Shown piece after piece: positions 5,985 to 8,162 of a stretch of 8,162 nucleotides of DNA. How positions within the stretch are numbered: position 1 is the first letter of the stretch; every line of letters starts with the position of its first letter. Position numbers and translations under genes: made by a program. The notes beneath the pieces are model-generated. The model saw only the letters and a list, made by a program, of their open reading frames with translations. It searched no databases and was not told the origin of the DNA. Source of the DNA: Lachnospiraceae bacterium (GTDB lineage: Bacteria > Bacillota > Clostridia > Lachnospirales > Lachnospiraceae); the NCBI GenBank assembly GCA_900755865.1, contig CAAEHZ010000387.1, positions 1 through 8,162 on the forward strand. Direction: 5' to 3'.

Positions 5985-8162
5985 ATGGAAAAGTACTATA
6001 CTCTCGAAATTCCCAAGACAGACAGGATTCCGAAGCTGGTAGCGGATTTATATGCAAAGATGCCGGAAATCGAGGCTGCAAGAGCAAGACTGATTACGGA
6101 AAGCTATAAAAGTACAGAGGACAAGCCTATTGTGATGCGGAGAGCGCTGGCTTTTGCGCATATTCTGGACGGGCTTCCCATTGTCATCAGACCCGGGGAG
6201 CTGATTGTGGGAAGTACAACGATTGCGCCCAGAAGCTGCCAGACCTATCCGGAATTTTCCTATAAATGGCTGGAGGCTGAATTTGATACGGTGGCAACCA
6301 GAAAGGCAGACCCCTTCTATATTTCAGAACAGACTAAGAAGGAGCTGCTGGAGGCGGATGCTTACTGGGAGGGAAAAACCACAAGTGAACTGGCAACTTC
6401 CCTGATGGCACCGGAAACCTTAAAAGCCATGGAACATAATATTTTCACACCGGGAAATTATTTCTATAACGGTGTGGGACATGTGACAGTACAGTATGAC
6501 AAGGTGCTGGCGATTGGTTATGAGGGGATTTTAAAGCAGGTAAGGGAAGAACTTGCCGGCTGTAATCCCGGGGACAGCGACTACTGCACAAAGTCCCGTT
6601 TCCTGCAGGCTGTCATTATCAGTCTGGAGGCAGTTATCCGTTATGCAAACCGGTATGCGGATTTGGCGGAAAAGGAAGCGGCAGACTGCACAGATGCAGC
6701 CAGAAAGGCAGAACTGTTACAGATAGCGCAGAACTGCCGGAGAGTGCCTGCAAAGGGAGCGGAAAGCTTTTATGAGGCATGCCAGAGCTTCTGGTTTGTA
6801 CAGCAGCTTTTGCAGATAGAGTCCAGCGGCCATTCCATTTCCCCCGGACGCTTTGACCAGTACATGTATCCTTATTATAAGAAGGATTTGGACAGCGGAA
6901 AGATTTCCAGAGAAGCAGCACAGGAGCTGATTGACTGTATCTGGGTAAAATTAAATGACCTGAATAAGTGCCGTGACGCAGTGAGTGCGGAGGGCTTTGC
7001 GGGCTACAGCCTTTTCCAGAACCTGATTGTAGGCGGACAGGACAAGGATGGCTGTGATGTGACAAATGATTTGTCCTTTATGTGTATCACTGCCTCCAAG
7101 CATGTATTTTTGCCCCAGCCTTCTCTTTCCATCCGTGTATGGAACAAGAGTCCTCATGAGCTTTTGTTAAAGGCTGCGGAGCTGACAAGAACAGGTATCG
7201 GACTGCCGGCTTATTATAATGATGAGGTGATTATTCCTTCCCTGCTGAGCAGAGGACTGACGCTGGAGGATGCAAGGGAATACAACATCATCGGCTGCGT
7301 GGAGCCTCAGAAGGCAGGCAAGACAGAAGGCTGGCATGATGCGGCATTCTTTAATATGTGCCGTCCCCTGGAACTGGTATTTTCCAACGGCTGGGACAAG
7401 GGTGAAAAAATCAGTATTGAAACCGGCAAGGTAGAGAATATGACTTCCTTTGAGGAGTTCTTTGAGGCGTATAAAAAGCAGCAGGAGTACAATATCTCCC
7501 TGCTGGTAAATGCGGATAATGCCATTGATGTGGCGCATGCCACCCGTTGTCCGCTGCCCTTCCTTTCCTGTATGGTAGACGACTGTATCAAGAGAGGAAA
7601 GACGGTGCAGGAGGGCGGTGCCGTTTACAACTTTACCGGTCCCCAGGGCTTTGGGATTGCCAATATGGCGGATTCCCTTTATGCCATCAGGAAGCTTGCC
7701 TTTGATGAAAAGAAGGTGACTCTGGGCGAATGGAAGAGAGCACTTGCCATGAACTACGGCGAGGGGCTGGATGCCATCAGTGCGGCGGAAATCGTTACCC
7801 AGATTGTAAAAGAAATGGAAGAAAAGGGCATGACACCCGGAGAAGCGGAAATTGCGGAAATGTTCCGCACGGTGATGACAACGGAGCTTCCCGAAGAGGA
7901 GAAGAAGCGTTATCAGGAAATCCGGGCAATGATAGAGGAAGTGCCGAAGTTTGGCAATGATAATGAGGAAGTGGATTACTTCGCAAGAGAGGTAGCCTAT
8001 ACTTATACAAGACCGCTGTTAAAGTACCATAATCCCAGAGGAGGGCAGTTCCAGGCGGGACTTTATCCGGTTTCCGCAAACGTGCCTCTGGGTGCCCAGA
8101 CCGGAGCGACACCGGACGGCAGACTGGCACATACCCCTGTGGCAGCCGGGGGTTCACCCTCC
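5985..8162 (+). CDS. B12-independent 1,2-propanediol/glycerol dehydratase, glycyl radical enzyme (3' partial)
   Basis: This enzyme removes water from a vicinal diol by radical chemistry; beside rhaBAD the likely reaction is 1,2-propanediol to propionaldehyde. The window holds 726 codons and then runs off the edge, so the glycyl radical loop is not visible. Active-site residues match Clostridium butyricum DhaB1: His166 (GVGHV; DhaB1 164), His283-Ser284 (GHSIS; 281-282), Cys438 and Glu440 (GCVEP; 433 and 435) and Asp452 (GWHDAAF; 447). This set fits diol dehydratases rather than choline lyase or pyruvate formate-lyase. An additional helical, Glu/Lys-rich segment of about 50 residues (roughly 593-642) is absent from DhaB1, so the full protein is probably about 840 residues. 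The N-terminus has no long extension of the kind used for microcompartment targeting. It needs a radical-SAM activase, expected downstream. Clostridial homologues occur in rhamnose and fucose fermentation. Confidence 0.93.
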   Translation, partial: MEKYYTLEIPKTDRIPKLVADLYAKMPEIEAARARLITESYKSTEDKPIVMRRALAFAHILDGLPIVIRPGELIVGSTTIAPRSCQTYPEFSYKWLEAEFDTVATRKADPFYISEQTKKELLEADAYWEGKTTSELATSLMAPETLKAMEHNIFTPGNYFYNGVGHVTVQYDKVLAIGYEGILKQVREELAGCNPGDSDYCTKSRFLQAVIISLEAVIRYANRYADLAEKEAADCTDAARKAELLQIAQNCRRVPAKGAESFYEACQSFWFVQQLLQIESSGHSISPGRFDQYMYPYYKKDLDSGKISREAAQELIDCIWVKLNDLNKCRDAVSAEGFAGYSLFQNLIVGGQDKDGCDVTNDLSFMCITASKHVFLPQPSLSIRVWNKSPHELLLKAAELTRTGIGLPAYYNDEVIIPSLLSRGLTLEDAREYNIIGCVEPQKAGKTEGWHDAAFFNMCRPLELVFSNGWDKGEKISIETGKVENMTSFEEFFEAYKKQQEYNISLLVNADNAIDVAHATRCPLPFLSCMVDDCIKRGKTVQEGGAVYNFTGPQGFGIANMADSLYAIRKLAFDEKKVTLGEWKRALAMNYGEGLDAISAAEIVTQIVKEMEEKGMTPGEAEIAEMFRTVMTTELPEEEKKRYQEIRAMIEEVPKFGNDNEEVDYFAREVAYTYTRPLLKYHNPRGGQFQAGLYPVSANVPLGAQTGATPDGRLAHTPVAAGGSPS

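Noticed and set aside
5985..8162. Choline trimethylamine-lyase or pyruvate formate-lyase as identity of the glycyl radical enzyme
   Set aside because: Pyruvate formate-lyase uses adjacent cysteines, which are absent. The His166, His283-Ser284 and Asp452 pattern matches diol/glycerol dehydratase spacing.

Overview
The window looks like a piece of an anaerobic gut Firmicute chromosome, most likely a Lachnospiraceae member. This is inferred from the moderate GC content, strong GGAGG-type ribosome binding sites, U-tailed terminators, and an L-rhamnose operon next to a B12-independent glycyl-radical diol dehydratase, a pairing known from Roseburia, Blautia and Clostridium phytofermentans relatives. 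Genus cannot be fixed from the sequence alone.

Layout. Positions 1-95 hold a strongly self-complementary intergenic element. Next comes a monocistronic gene (202-972) for a soluble PocR-domain sensor joined to a very short chemoreceptor signalling tip, with its own promoter and terminator. A new promoter then starts the rhamnose catabolic operon in the order rhaB (1134-2531), rhaA (2658-3905), rhaD (3976-4839). A GC-rich hairpin lies between rhaA and rhaD, and a long bidirectional terminator ends the operon at 4891-4939. On the opposite strand is a YcdX-like PHP-family phosphatase (5047-5775). A consensus sigma-A promoter (5893-5921), divergent from the phosphatase promoter, drives a glycyl radical enzyme (5985 to the right edge, 726 codons, C-terminus missing). 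Its visible active-site residues are those of B12-independent glycerol/1,2-propanediol dehydratase.

How the genes fit together. RhaA isomerises L-rhamnose to L-rhamnulose, RhaB phosphorylates it, and RhaD splits the product into DHAP and L-lactaldehyde. Lactaldehyde is normally reduced to (S)-1,2-propanediol by a reductase not present here. The glycyl radical dehydratase would convert propanediol to propionaldehyde. PocR domains are associated with sensing propanediol-like small molecules, so the first gene may couple the pathway's product to chemotaxis signalling; this is inference. The rhamnose transporter, dedicated regulator, lactaldehyde reductase, radical-SAM activase and any microcompartment shell genes lie outside the window or elsewhere. 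The most unusual items are the PocR/mini-receptor protein, an extra helical segment in the dehydratase, and the left-edge palindromic element. I see no CRISPR array, transposase, tRNA or rRNA.
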